Source: Aquipseudomonas alcaligenes NBRC 14159 (GTDB lineage: Bacteria; Pseudomonadota; Gammaproteobacteria; Pseudomonadales; Pseudomonadaceae). From it: a stretch of 60,798 nt of DNA. The notes beneath the pieces are model-generated. The model was not told the DNA's origin, searched no databases, and worked only from the letters and a program-made list of their open reading frames with translations. The position numbers and the translations under genes were made by a program. Of the stretch, positions 35,331 to 44,842 are shown piece after piece (the first letter of the stretch is position 1; each line of letters starts with the position of its first letter). The stretch covers positions 1 through 60,798 of the forward strand of contig NZ_BATI01000029.1 of NCBI RefSeq assembly GCF_000467105.1. Direction: 5' to 3'.

Positions 35331-36179
35331 ATGACCCAGTTCCGCCAAGTCCTCACCCAGCACATCGGCCAGAGCGCCTCGGATGGCGCCGGCGTGCGCC
35401 TGACCCGCGTGATCGGCGGCGCCGGCATCGAGCGTTTCGATCCCTTCCTGATGCTCGACGAGTTCGGCTCGGACAACCCGGACGACTACATCGCCGGCTT
35501 CCCGCCGCACCCGCACCGTGGCTTCGAGACCATCACCTACATGCTCGAAGGGCGCATGCGCCACGAGGACCACCTGGGCAATGTCGGCCTGCTGGAAAGC
35601 GGCGGCGTGCAGTGGATGACAGCCGCGCGCGGCATCATCCACAGCGAGATGCCGGAGCAGCAGGAAGGCGTGATGCGCGGCTTCCAGCTGTGGCTCAACC
35701 TGCCGGCCAAGGACAAGCTGGGCGATGCCGGCTACCGCGACTATGCGCCGGAAGAAATCCCGCGCCTGACCACTGCAGAGGGCGTGGCCGTGACGGTGAT
35801 CGCCGGCCGCTTCGACGACGGCGAGCTGCAGCAGGATGGCGCCGTGCAGCGTCCGCACACCGCGCCGCAGCTGTTCGACCTGCACCTGCCGGCCGGCAGC
35901 CGCCTCTCGCCACGCCTGGCCGATGGCCAGCGGGTGCTGCTGTATGTCTACGAGGGCGAGCTGGCGGTCAACGGCCACAGCATCGGCAAAGGCCGTCTGG
36001 CGCGGCTGTCGGAAAACGGCGCTATCGAGATGGGCAGCGCAACCGGCGCGCGGGTACTGCTGATCGCCGGCACGCCGCTGAACGAGCCGATCGTGCAGTA
36101 CGGTCCCTTCGTGATGAACAGCCGCGAGGAGATCGAACAGGCGCTGCGCGATTTTCGCGACGAGCGCCTGACCGCCTGA
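35331..36179 (+). CDS. Pirin-family protein
   Basis: The product is 282 aa from the ATG at 35331, just after AGGAGG. The bicupin has metal-binding histidines in GFPPHPHRGFETITYMLEG and in GLLESGGVQWMTAARGIIHSE. Pirins bind Fe(II) and some have quercetinase activity, others bind partner proteins. The promoter region is AT-rich and may respond to a regulator. Confidence 0.92.
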   Translation: MTQFRQVLTQHIGQSASDGAGVRLTRVIGGAGIERFDPFLMLDEFGSDNPDDYIAGFPPHPHRGFETITYMLEGRMRHEDHLGNVGLLESGGVQWMTAARGIIHSEMPEQQEGVMRGFQLWLNLPAKDKLGDAGYRDYAPEEIPRLTTAEGVAVTVIAGRFDDGELQQDGAVQRPHTAPQLFDLHLPAGSRLSPRLADGQRVLLYVYEGELAVNGHSIGKGRLARLSENGAIEMGSATGARVLLIAGTPLNEPIVQYGPFVMNSREEIEQALRDFRDERLTA

Positions 36180-36182
36180 GAC

Positions 36183-37388
36183 TCAGCGCGCGGAGAGCAC
36201 CGGCACGTCCTCGGCAGCCACTTCGGCATGGTCGAGGAAACGGCACAGGGCGCCCTTCTGCGCCATGGCGTCCTGGTAGCCCAGCTCGATCAGCTCGTTG
36301 CAGTAGCCAGGCTCGAACAGCAGGTAGCTGAGCACCCCGGCGCCGCTGGCGCGCGTGGCCCCCGGCCCGCGCAGAAAGAAGCGCATGGCCTTGGGCATCT
36401 CGTGGCGATGGCGTGCGGCGATCTGGTCCAGCGGCTGGCTCGGCGAGATCACCAGCACGTCCACCGGCTTCAGCCCGAGCCCGCGCGGATGCAGCCCTGA
36501 GGGCACCAGGCGGCTCATGTGGTTGAGCCGTTCGAGCAGCTCGATGTCGCCTTCCAGACTGTCGATGAAGGTGCTGTTGAGCATGTGCCCACTGATCTGC
36601 GCCAGCGTCGGCGGCAGGCCGCTGCGCGGACGCACCACTTGCTGGCTGACGCCCTTGCCCAGCGGATTGCCGCTCACGCCGACCACCAGCACACGACTGG
36701 CGCCTAGGTGCAGCGCCGGGCTGATCGGCGCCTGCTGGCGCACCGCGCCATCGCCGAAGTACTCACGGTTGACCTTGACAGGCGGGAAGATCAACGGAAT
36801 CGCCGCGCTGGCCAGCAGGTGCTCCAGAGTCAGGCGGGTCGGCACACCGACGCGGCGATGGCGGAACCAGGGGTCGATGGTCGCGCGCCCCTGATAGAAG
36901 GTCACTGCCTGGCCGCTTTCGTAGCCGAAGGCGGTCACCGCCACCGCGCGCAGCTGGCGCATGCGTACCGCCGCGGCGATGCCGGAGAAATCCAGTTCAC
37001 GGGCCAGCAGGTCACCCAGCGGCGCGCTATCGAGCAGCGCCACCGGCAGGTCCTTGCCCATCCCCAGCAGGCTGTGGCCAAAGAAGCGACTGGCCTGGCG
37101 CAGCACGCCGGGCCAGTCGCTGCGGTACACATCGCCACAGTGGAAGCCCTGCCAGACCTCGGTCAGGCGGCGTACCGCGCTGGCGAAATGCAGGGCACCG
37201 CAGGCCAGGCCGACAGCATTGATAGCGCCGGCCGAGGTGCCGACGATGACCGGAAACGGGTTACGACAGGATTCGCCGAGCAGATCGGCGATCGCCCCCA
37301 GCACGCCCACCTGATAGGCCGCCCGCGCCCCGCCGCCCGACAGGATCAGCCCGGTGACGGGCCTGGCAACTTCTACTGCTTCGGTCAT
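36183..37388 (-). CDS. Patatin-like phospholipase
   Basis: The product is 401 aa. The patatin residues are intact: the oxyanion loop GGGARAAYQVGVL, the catalytic serine in VGTSAGAINAVG and the aspartate in YFGDGAVRQQAP. No signal peptide is evident, so it is a cytoplasmic or inner-membrane-surface lipase. It lies downstream of the lauroyl acyltransferase on the same strand, 39 bp away; the two may form one unit linked to lipid metabolism. Confidence 0.9.
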   Translation of the reverse strand: MTEAVEVARPVTGLILSGGGARAAYQVGVLGAIADLLGESCRNPFPVIVGTSAGAINAVGLACGALHFASAVRRLTEVWQGFHCGDVYRSDWPGVLRQASRFFGHSLLGMGKDLPVALLDSAPLGDLLARELDFSGIAAAVRMRQLRAVAVTAFGYESGQAVTFYQGRATIDPWFRHRRVGVPTRLTLEHLLASAAIPLIFPPVKVNREYFGDGAVRQQAPISPALHLGASRVLVVGVSGNPLGKGVSQQVVRPRSGLPPTLAQISGHMLNSTFIDSLEGDIELLERLNHMSRLVPSGLHPRGLGLKPVDVLVISPSQPLDQIAARHRHEMPKAMRFFLRGPGATRASGAGVLSYLLFEPGYCNELIELGYQDAMAQKGALCRFLDHAEVAAEDVPVLSAR

Positions 37389-37427
37389 GGGCGCTTTCCG
37401 CTTTTTTCCAGCGAGTATAGGGCCCGG

Positions 37428-38363
37428 CTACCGCCCGCGCTTGCGGTACAGCTTGGGTTCGCCCGCGGGACGGGTCTTGAAGCGCCGGTGTGCCCACAGG
37501 TACTGCTCGGGATGCTGGCTGACCGCCTGTTCGATCCACTGGTTGATGCGCAGGCAGTCGGCCTCCTCGCTCTCGCCGGGGAAGTCCGCCAGCGGCGGAT
37601 GGATCACCAGACGGTAGCCGCTGCCGTCGGCCAGGCGCTCCTGGGTGAAAGGCACTACCCGCGCCTTGCCCAGGCGGGCGAACTTGGTGGTGGCGGTGAC
37701 GGTGGCGGCCTGGATGCCGAACAGCGGTACGAAAATGCTCTGCTTGGGGCCGTAGTCCTGGTCCGGCGCGTACCAGATGGCGCGGCCGGCGCGCAGCACC
37801 TTGAGCATGGCGCGGATGTCCTCGCGCTCGATGGCGGTGGCGTCGGCATTGTGGCGCTCGCGGCCGCGGCGCTGCACGAAGTCGAACACCGGGTTCTTGT
37901 GCTCGCGGTACATGCCGTCGATGGTCTGCACCCGCCCCAGCAGCGCCGCGCCGATTTCCAGGGTGGTGAAGTGCAGCGCCATGAGGATCGCGCCCTGCCC
38001 CTCGGCCTGCACCTGGCGCAGGTGTTCCAGCCCCTCGATGTGCGCCAGCCCGGCCAGGCGCGGTTTGGCCCACCACCAGCCCATGGCCGTCTCGAAGAAG
38101 GCGATGCCGGTGGAGGCGAAGTTCTCCTTCAGCAGGCGCTCGCGCTCGGCGGCGCTCAGCTGCGGGAAGCACAGCTCCAGGTTGCGCCCGGCGATATAGC
38201 GCCGCGAGCCGGCCACCCGGTACATGAGCGCGCCCAGGCCGCGACCGAGCAGCAGCAGGACCCGGTACGGCAACTGCGCAACCAGCCACAGCAGCCCGAG
38301 GCCCAGCCACAGCGGCCAGAAACGCGGGTGAAGGAAATAGGCGCGAAATTGCGGGCGGTCCAT
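37428..38363 (-). CDS. lpxL: Lipid A biosynthesis lauroyl acyltransferase (HtrB/LpxL-type)
   Basis: The product is 311 aa from the ATG at 38363. An N-terminal membrane helix (about 15-35) is followed by the LABLAT domain: ALHFTTLEIG carries the HX4E catalytic motif, with IWYAPDQDYG and the VPLFGIQAATVTATT segment. These enzymes add secondary acyl chains to Kdo-lipid A at the inner membrane. It diverges from minC. Whether it is LpxL or another HtrB paralogue cannot be told from sequence alone. Confidence 0.9.
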   Translation of the reverse strand: MDRPQFRAYFLHPRFWPLWLGLGLLWLVAQLPYRVLLLLGRGLGALMYRVAGSRRYIAGRNLELCFPQLSAAERERLLKENFASTGIAFFETAMGWWWAKPRLAGLAHIEGLEHLRQVQAEGQGAILMALHFTTLEIGAALLGRVQTIDGMYREHKNPVFDFVQRRGRERHNADATAIEREDIRAMLKVLRAGRAIWYAPDQDYGPKQSIFVPLFGIQAATVTATTKFARLGKARVVPFTQERLADGSGYRLVIHPPLADFPGESEEADCLRINQWIEQAVSQHPEQYLWAHRRFKTRPAGEPKLYRKRGR

Positions 38364-38474
38364 GAATGATTCCGGGCAGGCGAGAAAACCCGGCATTTTA
38401 CAGAAGTCCGCTCGGCTTGCGGCGCTGCGGGCTTATCGTTATAAGTCGTGCCCATTCAATGCAGTGGGCGAACC

Positions 38475-39206
38475 ATGAGCCAAGCCGATCTCCTCGACCA
38501 AGACCCCGTGTTCCAGCTCAAGGGCAGCATGCTCGCCATCACCGTGCTGGAGCTGGCGCACAATGACCTGGAGCGCCTGGACCGGCAGCTGGCCGAGAAA
38601 GTGGCGCAGGCCCCCAACTTCTTCCAGAACATCCCCCTGGTGCTGGCGCTGGACAAGCTGCCGGAAGGCGAAGGTGAGCTCGATCTGGGCAAGCTGATGG
38701 ACCTCTGTCGCCAGCACGGCCTGCGCACCCTGGCCATTCGCGCCAGCCGCGAGGATGACATCGCCGCCGCCGAGGCCCTCGACATTCCCGTGCTGCCGCC
38801 GTCCGGCGCCCGCGAGAAGCTGGTCGAGCCGGTGGAGGCGCGCAAAAAGGAAGAGAAGCCGGCCGAACCGCAGTACAAACCGACCCGCATCGTTACCAGC
38901 CCGGTACGTGGCGGCCAGCAGATCTACGCCCAGGGCGGCGACCTGGTGGTGATGGCGCCGGTCAGCGCCGGTGCGGAACTTCTCGCCGACGGCAATATCC
39001 ATGTGTACGGCCCGCTGCGCGGCCGTGCCCTGGCCGGCGTCAAGGGCGACACCAAGGCGCGCATCTTCTGCCAGCAGATGGGCGCCGAGATGCTCTCCGT
39101 GGCTGGGCAATACAAGACCGCGGAAGAGCTGCGCCGCGATCCTCTGTGGGGCCAATCGGTACAGATCAGCCTGTCGGGTGACGTGTTGAACATCACCCGC
39201 CTTTAA
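38475..39206 (+). CDS. minC: Septum-site inhibitor MinC
   Basis: The product is 243 aa from the ATG at 38475. The N-terminal FtsZ-antagonist domain (about 5-105) is joined by a charged linker ([16 protein letters not shown]) to the C-terminal beta-helix domain ([34 protein letters not shown]) that binds MinD. It is the first gene of the minCDE cluster and keeps FtsZ rings away from the poles. Confidence 0.97.
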   Translation: MSQADLLDQDPVFQLKGSMLAITVLELAHNDLERLDRQLAEKVAQAPNFFQNIPLVLALDKLPEGEGELDLGKLMDLCRQHGLRTLAIRASREDDIAAAEALDIPVLPPSGAREKLVEPVEARKKEEKPAEPQYKPTRIVTSPVRGGQQIYAQGGDLVVMAPVSAGAELLADGNIHVYGPLRGRALAGVKGDTKARIFCQQMGAEMLSVAGQYKTAEELRRDPLWGQSVQISLSGDVLNITRL

Positions 39207-39306
39207 CGGATACTGCGGCCCAATTTCAGGGACCTGAAGGGGCATTCGGAAGCCAGTTTACCGGCGCCGGATTTCCCGATTTTTCATATATTTGGGGTGA
39301 ATCACC

Positions 39307-40119
39307 TTGGCCAAGATCCTCGTAGTCACTTCCGGCAAGGGCGGCGTGGGTAAAACCACCACCAGCGCCGCCATCGGCACCGGCCTCGCCCTGCGCGGCC
39401 ACAAGACCGTCATCGTCGACTTCGACGTGGGCCTGCGTAACCTCGACCTGATCATGGGCTGCGAACGCCGCGTGGTGTACGACTTCGTCAACGTGATCAA
39501 CGGCGAAGCGACCCTGACCCAGGCCCTGATCAAGGACAAGCGCCTCGAGAACCTGTACGTGCTGGCCGCCAGCCAGACCCGTGACAAGGACGCGCTGACC
39601 AAGGAAGGCGTGGGCAAGGTCATCGACGAGCTGTCGCAGAACTTCGAATATGTGATCTGCGACTCGCCGGCCGGCATCGAGACCGGCGCGCACATGGCCA
39701 TGTACTTCGCCGACGAAGCCATCGTCGTGACCAACCCAGAAGTTTCCTCGGTCCGCGACTCCGACCGCATGCTCGGCCTGCTGGCGAGCAAGTCGCGCCG
39801 CGCCGAACAGGGCCTGGAGCCGATCAAGGAGCGCCTGCTGCTGACCCGCTACAACCCCGAGCGCGTCACCAAGGGCGAGATGCTCGGCGTGGAAGACGTC
39901 GAGGAAATCCTCGCCATCAACCTTCTGGGCGTGATCCCCGAGTCCCAGGCCGTGCTGAAAGCCTCCAACCAGGGCGTACCGGTCATCCTCGACGACCAGA
40001 GCGACGCCGGCCAGGCCTACAGCGATGCCGTCGACCGTCTGCTCGGCAAGGAAGTGCCGCATCGCTTCCTCGACGTGCAGAAGAAAGGACTCATGCAACG
40101 CCTGTTTGGAGCGCGCTAA
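39307..40119 (+). CDS. minD: Septum-site ATPase MinD
   Basis: The product is 270 aa and starts with TTG at 39307, preceded by GGGGTGA. The deviant Walker A is [13 protein letters not shown] (about 7-19), with [13 protein letters not shown] and, at the C-terminus, the amphipathic membrane-targeting helix [12 protein letters not shown]. MinD recruits MinC to the membrane and oscillates with MinE. The stop overlaps the minE start (TAATG). Confidence 0.98.
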   Translation: MAKILVVTSGKGGVGKTTTSAAIGTGLALRGHKTVIVDFDVGLRNLDLIMGCERRVVYDFVNVINGEATLTQALIKDKRLENLYVLAASQTRDKDALTKEGVGKVIDELSQNFEYVICDSPAGIETGAHMAMYFADEAIVVTNPEVSSVRDSDRMLGLLASKSRRAEQGLEPIKERLLLTRYNPERVTKGEMLGVEDVEEILAINLLGVIPESQAVLKASNQGVPVILDDQSDAGQAYSDAVDRLLGKEVPHRFLDVQKKGLMQRLFGAR

Positions 40120-40373
40120 TGAACATTTTCGACTTCTTTCGTGAACGCAAGAAGGAAACCCCTGCGTCGATTGCGAAAGAGCGTCTGTCGATCATCGTCG
40201 CCCACGAGCGCGGCCAGCGTAGCCAGCCGGACTACCTGCCGGCCCTGCAGAAGGAGCTGGTCGAGGTGATCCGCAAGTACGTCAACATCGAGCAGGATCA
40301 GGTGCAGGTGGCGCTGGAAAACCAGGGCAGCTGCTCCATCCTGGAACTCAACATCACCCTGCCGGATCGTTGA
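40119..40373 (+). CDS. minE: Cell-division topological factor MinE
   Basis: The product is 84 aa. The N-terminal membrane-targeting [20 protein letters not shown] and the anti-MinCD helix SIIVAHERG are followed by the dimerisation domain ([18 protein letters not shown]). It is translationally coupled to minD. It stimulates the MinD ATPase and drives the pole-to-pole oscillation. A GC-rich stem-loop follows. Confidence 0.97.
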   Translation: MNIFDFFRERKKETPASIAKERLSIIVAHERGQRSQPDYLPALQKELVEVIRKYVNIEQDQVQVALENQGSCSILELNITLPDR

Positions 40374-40388
40374 TTCAGACGGGGTAAG

Positions 40389-40412
40389 CGACGGCGGCCT
40401 CGGCCGCCGTCG
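40389..40412 (+). terminator. Stem-loop after minE
   Basis: CGACGGCGGC / GCCGCCGTCG with a CTCG loop, followed by TCATTTG. The U-tract is poor, so termination may be partial, with read-through into rluA 18 bp on. Confidence 0.6.
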
Positions 40413-40429
40413 TCATTTGTGGAACCGCC

Positions 40430-41065
40430 ATGCCGCTGTCGAACATCGAGATACTCCATCAGGACGACGCCCTGCTGGTGATCAACAAGCCCACCCTGCT
40501 GCTCTCGGTGCCCGGCCGCGCCGAGGACAACCGCGACTGCCTGGTGACCCGCCTGCAGGAAAACGGCTACCCGGAAGCGCGCATCGTCCACCGTCTGGAC
40601 TGGGAAACCTCCGGCATCATCGTGCTGGCCCGCGATGCCGACAGCCACCGCGAGCTGTCGCGACAGTTCCACGACCGCGAAACCGAAAAAGCCTACACCG
40701 CCCTGTGCTGGGGCCAGCCGGAACTGGACAGCGGCAGCATCGACCTGCCGCTGCGCTACGACCCGCCGACCAAGCCGCGCCATGTAGTCGACTTTGAGCA
40801 CGGCAAGCACGCCCTGACCTTCTGGCGCGTACTGGAACGCTGCGGCGACTACTGCCGCGTCGAGCTGACGCCGATCACCGGCCGCTCGCACCAGCTGCGC
40901 GTGCACATGCTGTCGATCGGCCACCCGCTGCTTGGCGACGGCCTGTATGCCCACGAACAGGCCCTGGCCGCCTGGCCGCGCCTGTGCCTGCACGCCAGCA
41001 TGCTCAGCCTGACCCACCCGCAGACCGGCGAGCGCCTGCGCTTCGAGTGCCCGGCACCGTTCTGA
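40430..41065 (+). CDS. rluA: Pseudouridine synthase RluA
   Basis: The product is 211 aa. The catalytic aspartate is D57 in [12 protein letters not shown], with [21 protein letters not shown] typical of the RluA family. The short length and absence of an S4 domain fit RluA (23S rRNA U746 and tRNA U32) rather than RluC/D. It follows minE closely and is the conserved neighbour of min genes in pseudomonads. Confidence 0.93.
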   Translation: MPLSNIEILHQDDALLVINKPTLLLSVPGRAEDNRDCLVTRLQENGYPEARIVHRLDWETSGIIVLARDADSHRELSRQFHDRETEKAYTALCWGQPELDSGSIDLPLRYDPPTKPRHVVDFEHGKHALTFWRVLERCGDYCRVELTPITGRSHQLRVHMLSIGHPLLGDGLYAHEQALAAWPRLCLHASMLSLTHPQTGERLRFECPAPF

Positions 41066-41075
41066 GTCTCTTCCA

Positions 41076-41125
41076 TAGCCCGGATGCAATCCGGGGAGTC
41101 CGTCCCCCGAATTTCATCCGGGCTA
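41076..41125. repeat. TAGCCCGGATG palindromic repeat
   Basis: TAGCCCGGATG (41076-41086) and CATCCGGGCTA (41115-41125) are perfect inverted arms, with an inner imperfect repeat (AATCCGGGG / CCCCGAATT). This REP-like element is familiar from pseudomonad intergenic regions. Confidence 0.75.
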
Positions 41126-41186
41126 CAACTGACTATCTTTCTTGCACCCCCATGCCGATCTTGAGAGCAGGTGTAGTGTGCTTTTG

Positions 41187-41266
41187 CCCCCTCTCCCGTT
41201 TACGGGAGAGGGTTGGGGAGAGGGTGAGTGGGCCAACTCCTTCTCCCACAATGGGGAGAGGGGGGC
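41187..41266. repeat. Dispersed CCCTCTCCC/GGGAGAGGG repeat, copy 2 (double)
   Basis: Unit one: CCCCTCTCCCGT-TTACGGGAGAGGG (41187-41212) with tail TTGGGGAGAGGGTGAG. Unit two: CTTCTCCCACAATGGGGAGAGG (about 41240-41262). It is the most complete copy in the window. Confidence 0.7.
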
Positions 41267-41373
41267 TTTCGAGATCGCGGACAGCTTCTGAGCCGTCTGA
41301 AGACATCCCCCAACACGTGCCAAACGCGCCACGGAATCCGATAAACTCGACCGATTGCCGTCCGGAGTCCGTT

Positions 41374-42663
41374 ATGCGCGCAGAGCTGAACCAGGGTCTG
41401 ATCGATTTTCTCAAGGCCTCGCCCACCCCTTTCCACGCCACCCGCAGCATGGCCCAGCGCCTGCAGGCCGCCGGCTTCCGCGCACTGGATGAGCGCGAGC
41501 CCTGGCACACCGAGCCGGGCGGGCGCTATTACGTGACCCGCAACGACTCCTCGATCATCGCCTTCTGCCTCGGCCACCGCGCCCCGCTGGATGGCGGCCT
41601 GCGGATGGTCGGCGCGCACACCGACAGCCCCTGCCTGCGCGTCAAGCCGCAGCCGGAGCTGCAGCGTCAGGGCTTCTTCCAGCTCGGCGTGGAAGTCTAC
41701 GGCGGTGCCCTGCTCGCGCCCTGGTTCGACCGTGACCTGTCGCTGGCCGGCCGCGTGACCTTCCGCGAAGGCGGCAAGGTGCAGAGCCTGCTGATCGACT
41801 TCGAGCAGCCGATCGCAGTGATCCCCAACCTGGCCATCCACCTCAACCGCGAGGCCAACCAGGGCTGGGCGATCAATGCGCAGACCGAGCTGCCGCCGAT
41901 CCTCGCCCAGTTCCCCGGCGAGGACAGTGCCGACTTCCGCGCCGTACTGACCGAGCGCCTGGCCGAGGAACACGGTATCAGCGCCGACGCAGTACTGGAC
42001 TACGAGCTGAGTTTTTACGACACCCAGAGCGCCGCGGTGATCGGCCTCAACCAGGACTTCATCGCCGGCGCGCGCCTGGACAACCTGCTGTCGTGCTACG
42101 CCGGCCTGCAGGCGCTGATCGAAGCCGACAGCGACGAAAGCTGCGTGCTGGTATGCACCGACCATGAGGAAGTCGGCTCCTGCTCGGCCTGCGGCGCCGA
42201 CGGCCCGTTCCTCGAGCAGGTCCTACGCCGCGTGCTGCCGGAAGGCGATGCCTTCGTGCGGATCATTCAGAAGTCGTTGCTGGTCTCGGCCGACAACGCC
42301 CACGGCGTGCATCCCAACTACGCCGACAAGCACGATGCCAATCACGGTCCCAAGCTCAATGCCGGCCCGGTGATCAAGGTCAACAGCAACCAGCGCTACG
42401 CCACCAACAGCGAGACCGCCGGCTTCTTCCGCCACCTGTGCCTGGCCGAGGAAGTGCCGGTACAGAGCTTCGTGGTGCGCAGCGACATGGGTTGCGGCTC
42501 GACCATCGGCCCGATCACCGCCAGCCAGCTGGGCGTACCCACCGTCGACATCGGCCTGCCGACCTTCGCCATGCACTCGATCCGCGAGCTGGCCGGTAGC
42601 CACGACCTGGCGCACCTGGTGCGGGTGCTCAGCGCTTTCTACGGCAGCGCCGAGCTGGCCTGA
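41374..42663 (+). CDS. apeB: M18-family aminopeptidase ApeB
   Basis: The product is 429 aa from the ATG at 41374 with GGAG upstream; the open frame back to 40984 crosses repeats and is not coding. M18 metallo-aminopeptidase features are [14 protein letters not shown] (first metal His/Asp), CTDHEEVGS (Glu-Glu catalytic/metal pair), [12 protein letters not shown] and [12 protein letters not shown] (last metal His). It releases N-terminal residues, probably acidic, from peptides in the cytoplasm. Confidence 0.95.
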   Translation: MRAELNQGLIDFLKASPTPFHATRSMAQRLQAAGFRALDEREPWHTEPGGRYYVTRNDSSIIAFCLGHRAPLDGGLRMVGAHTDSPCLRVKPQPELQRQGFFQLGVEVYGGALLAPWFDRDLSLAGRVTFREGGKVQSLLIDFEQPIAVIPNLAIHLNREANQGWAINAQTELPPILAQFPGEDSADFRAVLTERLAEEHGISADAVLDYELSFYDTQSAAVIGLNQDFIAGARLDNLLSCYAGLQALIEADSDESCVLVCTDHEEVGSCSACGADGPFLEQVLRRVLPEGDAFVRIIQKSLLVSADNAHGVHPNYADKHDANHGPKLNAGPVIKVNSNQRYATNSETAGFFRHLCLAEEVPVQSFVVRSDMGCGSTIGPITASQLGVPTVDIGLPTFAMHSIRELAGSHDLAHLVRVLSAFYGSAELA

Positions 42664-42668
42664 GTCTC

Positions 42669-42711
42669 GCCCCTCTCCCCACCCCTCTCCCGTCAACGGG
42701 AGAGGGGGCTT
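42669..42711. repeat. Dispersed CCCTCTCCC/GGGAGAGGG repeat, copy 3
   Basis: CCCCTCTCCCCACCCCTCTCCCGTC-AACGGGAGAGGGGG fills the convergent apeB/gntR gap. Its palindrome may double as a terminator for both genes. Confidence 0.7.
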
Positions 42712-42729
42712 CCCCCCTACGCGGGCCGC

Positions 42730-43446
42730 TCAGTCCGGCACTTCAACGCTCACTCGCACGGCGTCGTGGCGCCAGTACTCCACGTCGCAATCGATGATCC
42801 GCCCGTGCTGGTCGCGATTGACCCGGGTGATGCACAGCGCCGGGCTGCCGGGGGCCGCCTTGAGGCTGAAGGCCGCATCCGCCGGCAAGGCGGTCGGCAG
42901 GATATCGAAGGCCACCCGGCCATAGCGGATGTCGTAGCGGCTGGCGTAAAGCTCGGTCAGCGAGGCGGTCAGGTCGGCATCGAGGATGCCCGGGAAGTAG
43001 GCCGGGTTGAGGTAGTGCTCGACATACAGCACCAGGCGCCCGTCGATCCGCCGTACCCGACGAATCTGCAGCACCGCCGACAGCGCCGGCAGCTCCAGGC
43101 GCTCGCAGATGTCCACCGGCGCCGGCATCAGCCGCGCGCTCAGCACCTCGGTCGAGGGCACCCTGCCCTGCTCGCGCACCATGGCGTGGAAGTGGCTGCG
43201 CACCAGCGGGTTGTAGGCCAGCCGCCGCGGCGAGACGAACCAGCCACGGCGCTCCTCACGATAGATCAGCCCCTCGGCTTCCAGCTGCCCCAATGCTTCG
43301 CGCAGGGTGATGCGGGTGGTTTCGAACAGCTCGCTGAGCGCGCGCTCGGCCGGCAAGCGCCCGCCTTCGGGCAACAGGCCGTGGTCGATCTGCTCCTGCA
43401 GGGCGCGACAGATCGCAGTAACGGTACGCGGCGCTTCTTCGCGCAT
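42730..43446 (-). CDS. GntR/HutC-family (UTRA) regulator
   Basis: The product is 238 aa from the ATG at 43446, which has GGGAGA 7 nt upstream; the ATG at 43467 lies before this SD. The N-terminal winged helix (about 8-72) contains LPAERALSELFETTRITLREALGQLEAEGL. The UTRA effector domain follows (about 90-230, PALSAVLQIRRVRRIDGRLVLYVEHYLNP). UTRA regulators such as PhnF respond to small phosphorylated or amino metabolites. It diverges from the ABC operon, which it most likely represses. Confidence 0.92.
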   Translation of the reverse strand: MREEAPRTVTAICRALQEQIDHGLLPEGGRLPAERALSELFETTRITLREALGQLEAEGLIYREERRGWFVSPRRLAYNPLVRSHFHAMVREQGRVPSTEVLSARLMPAPVDICERLELPALSAVLQIRRVRRIDGRLVLYVEHYLNPAYFPGILDADLTASLTELYASRYDIRYGRVAFDILPTALPADAAFSLKAAPGSPALCITRVNRDQHGRIIDCDVEYWRHDAVRVSVEVPD

Positions 43447-43519
43447 GCTTTTCTCCCAATCTGGCATAGACCAGCACCAAGCCGGTGCAGGCGCCGGTCA
43501 TGCTAGGCAGCCTAGATGA

Positions 43520-43533
43520 CTGTCAGATGACAG
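43520..43533. promoter_or_regulatory. Inverted repeat CTGTCA-GA-TGACAG
   Basis: Perfect 6-bp arms lie 74-87 bp upstream of the regulator gene in the divergent region. Possible operator for the GntR regulator or another factor. Confidence 0.4.
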
Positions 43534-43613
43534 CCAGTTTTCTTCCCTGGCAGCCTGCATGCCGCATGCCATGTGGCCTGCTGCAACTTCGACAAATCAG
43601 CCACTTAGCTATG

Positions 43614-43708
43614 GTCTACGCTTTCCCACGCATGCCTGGGTGCATGGCATCGCCATAAAAACGTCATACAAAGCCTCTAGATTTGGCCTGGGTCTTGCTG
43701 ATCTAGAC
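43614..43708. promoter_or_regulatory. Three near-matches to the HutC/UTRA operator (GTnTAnAC)
   Basis: GTCTACGC (43614-43621) and ATCTAGAC (43701-43708) each match 7 of 8 positions of the general UTRA half-operator GTnTAnAC. CTCTAGAT (43675-43682) matches 6. The last two contain TCTAGA palindromes exactly 26 bp apart. They lie just before the binding-protein gene, where a repressor would act. Confidence 0.4.
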
Positions 43709-43738
43709 CAAACTTTCACCCTGCTAAGGAGCTTCACA

Positions 43739-44794
43739 ATGAAACGCCTGCTGCTGGCTTCACTGATGGGATCGGCCATTGTTCTGGGTAACCAGGCCAT
43801 GGCCAACGAGGACTTGAAAGCACTGGAACAAGCCGCCCGCGCAGAGGGCGAAGTCAACAGCGTCGGCATGCCCGACAGCTGGGCCAACTGGAAGGACACC
43901 TGGGCTGACCTGAACAAGCTGTACGGCCTCAAGCACATGGACACCGACATGAGCTCGGCCCAGGAGATCGCCAAGTTCGACGCCGAGAAGGACAACGCCA
44001 CCGCCGACATCGGCGACGTCGGCGCCGCCTTCGGCCCCATCGCGGTGCAAAAGGGCGTGACCCAGCCCTACAAGCCGAGCACCTGGGAGCAGATCCCGGC
44101 CTGGGCCAAGGACGCCGATGGCCACTGGATGCTGGCCTACACCGGCTCCATCGCCTTCATCGTCAACAAGCAGCTGGTCAAGGAGCCGCCGAAGTCCTGG
44201 GCCGACCTCAAGGAAGGCAAGTACAAGGTCGCCATCGGTGACGTCAGCGCCGCCGCCCAGGCCGTCAACGGCGTGCTGGCCGCCGCCATCGCCAACGGCG
44301 GTGACGAGAAGAACATCCAGCCGGGCCTGGACTTCTTCGCCGAGATCGCCAAGCAGGGCCGCCTGTCGCTGTCCAATCCGACCATCCAGACCCTGGAAAA
44401 AGGCGAAGTGGAAGTCGGCGTGGTATGGGACTTCAATGGCCTGTCCTACCGCGACCAGATCGACCCGAGCCGCTTCGAGGTGCTGATCCCGTCCGACGGT
44501 TCGGTGATCTCCGGCTACACCACCATCATCAACAAGTACGCCAAGCACCCGAACGCGGCCAAGCTGGCCCGCGAGTACATCCTCTCCGACGCCGGCCAGA
44601 TCAACCTGGCCAAGGGCAATGCCCGGCCGATCCGCGCCGAGCACCTGACCCTGCCGCCGGAAGTGCAGGCCAAGCTGCTGCCCAACGAGCAGTACGCCAA
44701 GGTCCAGCCGATCAAGGATGCCGCCGCCTGGGAAACCACGTCCAAGGCCCTGCCGCAGCTGTGGCAGGAAAACGTGATCATCGAAATGCAGTGA
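43739..44794 (+). CDS. ABC transporter periplasmic binding protein
   Basis: The product is 351 aa from the ATG at 43739, with TAAGGAG 8 nt before it. The signal peptide ends AMA-N. The mature protein is a type-II binding fold of the iron/thiamine/spermidine/2-aminoethylphosphonate class: GEVNSVGMPDSWANWKDTW, IGDVGAAFGPIAVQKGV, YTGSIAFIVNKQLVKEPPKSWADL and VWDFNGLSYR. Ligand unknown. A stable GC stem-loop after its stop may raise its level relative to the permeases. Confidence 0.9.
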   Translation: MKRLLLASLMGSAIVLGNQAMANEDLKALEQAARAEGEVNSVGMPDSWANWKDTWADLNKLYGLKHMDTDMSSAQEIAKFDAEKDNATADIGDVGAAFGPIAVQKGVTQPYKPSTWEQIPAWAKDADGHWMLAYTGSIAFIVNKQLVKEPPKSWADLKEGKYKVAIGDVSAAAQAVNGVLAAAIANGGDEKNIQPGLDFFAEIAKQGRLSLSNPTIQTLEKGEVEVGVVWDFNGLSYRDQIDPSRFEVLIPSDGSVISGYTTIINKYAKHPNAAKLAREYILSDAGQINLAKGNARPIRAEHLTLPPEVQAKLLPNEQYAKVQPIKDAAAWETTSKALPQLWQENVIIEMQ

Positions 44795-44801
44795 CCGCGA
44801 T

Positions 44802-44823
44802 GCGGGGCCCGCACGGGCCCCGC
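44802..44823 (+). other. GC-rich intercistronic stem-loop after the binding-protein gene
   Basis: GCGGGGCCC (44802-44810) and GGGCCCCGC (44815-44823) flank a GCAC loop. There is no U-tract, so it is more likely an mRNA-protecting hairpin (as in mal and his ABC operons) than a terminator. Confidence 0.6.
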
Positions 44824-44842
44824 TCTCGCCAAGGAATTCCCG

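Larger units (their letters stand above)
41066..41373. other. Repeat-filled intergenic region, rluA-apeB
   Basis: This 308-bp gap holds two kinds of palindromic repeats and no ORF with coding character: a TAGCCCGGATG...CATCCGGGCTA palindrome (41076-41125) and two copies of the CCCTCTCCC/GGGAGAGGG unit. The apeB promoter should lie in the last ~100 bp. Confidence 0.6.
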
